From JBOHHM01 sp050725495 (GTDB lineage: Bacteria > Pseudomonadota > Gammaproteobacteria > Burkholderiales > Burkholderiaceae_C): a stretch of 7,603 nucleotides of DNA. Both the position numbers and the translations under genes were made by a program. Of this stretch, positions 6,346 through 7,603 are shown piece by piece. The notes under the pieces are model-generated. The model was given only the letters and a program-made list of their open reading frames with translations, searched no databases and was not told the DNA's origin. The DNA is taken from the NCBI GenBank assembly GCA_050725495.1, contig JBOHHM010000308.1:1-7603 (forward strand), given 5' to 3'. The first letter of the stretch is position 1, and the number at the start of each line of letters is the position of its first letter.

Positions 6346-6350
6346 AGCGC

Positions 6351-6450
6351 AAAATTTGGGGTCAGATTCCAATTTCGTTGCGGCGCGATGCGCCGCACCT
6401 GCGCCTGTCCGGAATCGGACGGACAAATTTGGAATCTGACCCCAATTTTT
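6351..6450. repeat. 100-bp palindromic (REP/MITE-like) element
   Basis: Two exact 17-bp arms, TTGGGGTCAGATTCCAA at 6356-6372 and its reverse complement at 6429-6445, are flanked on both sides by A/T runs that extend the similarity to 6351-6450. Between them are two further perfect hairpins: GCGGCGC-GAT-GCGCCGC (6380-6396) and GTCCG-GAAT-CGGAC (6407-6420). The architecture resembles paired REP/BIME elements or a small non-autonomous element. GGGGTCAGA-type repeats recall those I associate with REP-associated tyrosine transposases, but that link is from memory. No transposase and no clear target-site duplication are seen. It lies between the operator and puuD, in the probable leader. A folded transcript might also act as a transcriptional attenuator. 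Confidence 0.7.
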
Positions 6451-6539
6451 GTAGTTCGCGGCCGAATTTCTGCTCAGAGCGCCCGCAGTGGTGAGCAGGT
6501 TGCACATGGAAGCGGCGTCATGCCGCAAGGTTGAGAGAC

Positions 6540-7603
6540 ATGGAAAGCTATCTCCTCGACTGGGCCAACCTGCTGTTGCGTTGGGTCCACGTCATCACCG
6601 CCATCGCCTGGATCGGCTCCTCGTTTTACTTCGTCTTCCTGGACAGCAGCCTCACCCCGCCGGAGGAGGAGGAGCTGAAAAAGCAGGGCATCAGCGGCGA
6701 ACTCTGGGCCGTCCACGGCGGCGGCTTCTACCACCCGGTCAAGTTCAATGTGTCGCCGCCCAAGCTGCCCGACCACCTGCACTGGTTCTACTGGGAAAGC
6801 TATTCCACCTGGCTGAGCGGCTTCGCGCTGTTCACGGTGTCCTACCTCTGGAGCGCCGGCACCTACCTGGTTGACAAATCGCTGATGGACTGGTCGCCCG
6901 GCGCCGCCATCGGCGTGGCCCTGTCCTTCCTGGTGGTGTTCTGGATGCTGTACGACGCGATCTGCCAGTTCTTCGGGCAGCGCAAGAACGGCGACGCCAT
7001 CGTCGGTGCCCTGGTGTTCGGCCTGGTCTGCGTCGCTTCGTGGCTGGCCTGCCACTGGTTTGCGGGCCGCGCGGCCTTCCTGCTGGTCGGCGCCATGATC
7101 GCCACGGCCATGAGCGCCAACGTGTTCTTCTGGATCATTCCCGGCCAGCGCAAGGTGGTGGCAGCGCTCAAGGCCGGCCAGCCGGTCGACCCTATCCACG
7201 GCAAGCGCGGCAAGCAGCGCAGCGTGCACAACACCTACTTCACGCTGCCCGTGCTGTTTGCGATGCTGAGCAACCACTACAGCTTCACCTACGGCCATCC
7301 GCAGAACTGGCTGGTGCTGATTCTGATGATGTTCGCCGGCGCCGCGATTCGCCAGTTCTTCGTGATGCGCCACGGCTACAAGCTGGGCCGCAACACCCAC
7401 CCGTTCCCCTACGCCGTGGTCGGCACGGCGGTCATCGCCGGCGCCATCTGGTGGATGCAGCCGGCGCCGTCTGCTACAAGTTCTGTAGCGACTACCGCCC
7501 CGGCGACGGGGGCTGCAGCCCCGGTTGTGTACAAAGACGTGCAGAAGGTGCTGGAGCAGCGCTGCACCATGTGCCACGGCGCCCAGGTCCAGATGAAGAA
7601 CGT
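6540..7603 (+). CDS. puuD: Membrane-bound urate oxidase (urate hydroxylase) PuuD, 3' end missing
   Basis: PuuD oxidises urate to 5-hydroxyisourate in the inner membrane and passes electrons to a C-terminal cytochrome c domain, so it need not produce H2O2 like soluble uricase. The frame is open for 354 codons from ATG 6540 to the right edge. About eight hydrophobic segments are seen (roughly 11-34, 90-108, 122-143, 152-170, 177-200, 231-245, 256-274 and 290-306). Conserved-looking membrane-domain motifs include RWVHVITAIAWIGSSFYF (14-31), HGGGFYHPVKF (59-69) and HWFYWESYSTW (81-91). An Ala/Thr/Pro/Ser-rich linker (307-330) leads to the start of the cytochrome c domain, with heme motif CTMCH at 342-346 (C342, C345, H346). 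The family is about 400 residues long, so only some 50 are missing. The linker DNA holds a palindromic repeat with atypical codons (7473-7489). The gene has its own upstream operator. Confidence 0.95.
   Translation, partial: MESYLLDWANLLLRWVHVITAIAWIGSSFYFVFLDSSLTPPEEEELKKQGISGELWAVHGGGFYHPVKFNVSPPKLPDHLHWFYWESYSTWLSGFALFTVSYLWSAGTYLVDKSLMDWSPGAAIGVALSFLVVFWMLYDAICQFFGQRKNGDAIVGALVFGLVCVASWLACHWFAGRAAFLLVGAMIATAMSANVFFWIIPGQRKVVAALKAGQPVDPIHGKRGKQRSVHNTYFTLPVLFAMLSNHYSFTYGHPQNWLVLILMMFAGAAIRQFFVMRHGYKLGRNTHPFPYAVVGTAVIAGAIWWMQPAPSATSSVATTAPATGAAAPVVYKDVQKVLEQRCTMCHGAQVQMKN
7473..7489. repeat. Short palindromic repeat inside the puuD linker
   Basis: GCTACA and TGTAGC form a perfect 6-bp stem around a 5-nt loop (AGTTC). 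It falls in codons 312-317, in the Ser/Thr/Ala linker between membrane and cytochrome domains. The local codons (TCT, GCT, ACA, AGT, TCT, GTA) are AT-rich and unlike the GC-ending codons of the rest of the gene. This looks like a dispersed intergenic-type repeat that landed in frame. Confidence 0.5.

Larger units (their letters stand above)
6263..6539 (+). promoter_or_regulatory. xdhC-puuD intergenic region with the puuD promoter
   Basis: These 277 bp contain, in order, a GCCGCAT heptamer (6283-6289), the operator palindrome, the 13-bp motif and the 100-bp palindromic element. After it, 6451-6539 shows nothing recognisable except weak ribosome-site candidates before puuD (AAGG at 6527-6530 and GAGAG at 6533-6537). 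GCCGCAT also precedes the first palindrome (4291-4297). No confident -35/-10 pair was found. Confidence 0.55.

Noticed and set aside
5309..6352. An upstream extension of the lipoprotein gene to give a 519-residue protein
   Set aside because: The extension is antisense to xdhC and the divergent promoter region. The lipoprotein signal and ribosome site place the start at 5308.
6474..7577. A 367-codon minus-strand frame
   Set aside because: It is the shadow of puuD, whose heme motif, membrane segments and family motifs read on the plus strand.
1..7603. CRISPR array, tRNA or rRNA genes, phage or insertion-sequence genes
   Set aside because: No regularly spaced repeats, no tRNA-like cloverleaf, no rRNA-like segment and no transposase or phage protein were seen.

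Overview
The window is a purine (urate/allantoin) catabolism locus from a GC-rich bacterium. The best guess is a Burkholderiales betaproteobacterium of the Comamonadaceae type (Variovorax, Polaromonas, Acidovorax or Rhodoferax-like). This rests on the gene content, the high GC codon use, the fused uraD-allC gene, the membrane-bound PuuD urate oxidase, and short palindromic repeats of a style I associate with that family. No taxonomic search could be run, so the genus is open.

Layout. Positions 2-4289 hold a leftward operon with almost no spacing, in transcription order: a GntR/FadR-type regulator (4289-3624), allantoinase puuE (3617-2679), a uraD-allC fusion (2676-901), and an M20-family metallohydrolase (904 to beyond the left edge). 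The gaps are 6 bp, 2 bp and a 4-bp ATGA overlap. A 133-bp divergent intergenic region with a perfect 14-bp palindrome separates this operon from rightward uraH (4423-4773). A leftward gene for a small proline-rich lipoprotein with a TonB-like C-terminal domain (5308-4793) converges on uraH. It is divergent from rightward xdhC (5444-6262), which precedes rightward puuD (6540 to beyond the right edge). The xdhC-puuD gap (6263-6539) holds a second copy of the palindrome (16 bp, perfect), a 13-bp motif shared with the uraH promoter region, and a 100-bp palindromic element with inner hairpins.

How the genes work together. XdhC matures xanthine dehydrogenase, whose structural genes are not in this window and which makes urate. 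PuuD oxidises urate to 5-hydroxyisourate. UraH hydrolyses that to OHCU. The UraD half of the fusion decarboxylates OHCU to (S)-allantoin. PuuE opens allantoin to allantoate. The AllC half of the fusion hydrolyses allantoate towards ureidoglycine/ureidoglycolate. The set runs unbroken from urate to the allantoate amidohydrolase step. The GntR-type protein is the likely local regulator acting at the two palindromes. The M20 protein's substrate is unknown.

The points most worth a second look are: the duplicated operator-plus-flank cassette in front of uraH and puuD; the 100-bp palindromic element between operator and puuD; three back-to-back hairpins ending exactly at the first possible xdhC start codon; a palindromic repeat with atypical codons inside the puuD interdomain linker; and a non-canonical metal-site motif in the M20 protein. 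None of these amounts to a clearly new system. The enzymes themselves belong to known families.
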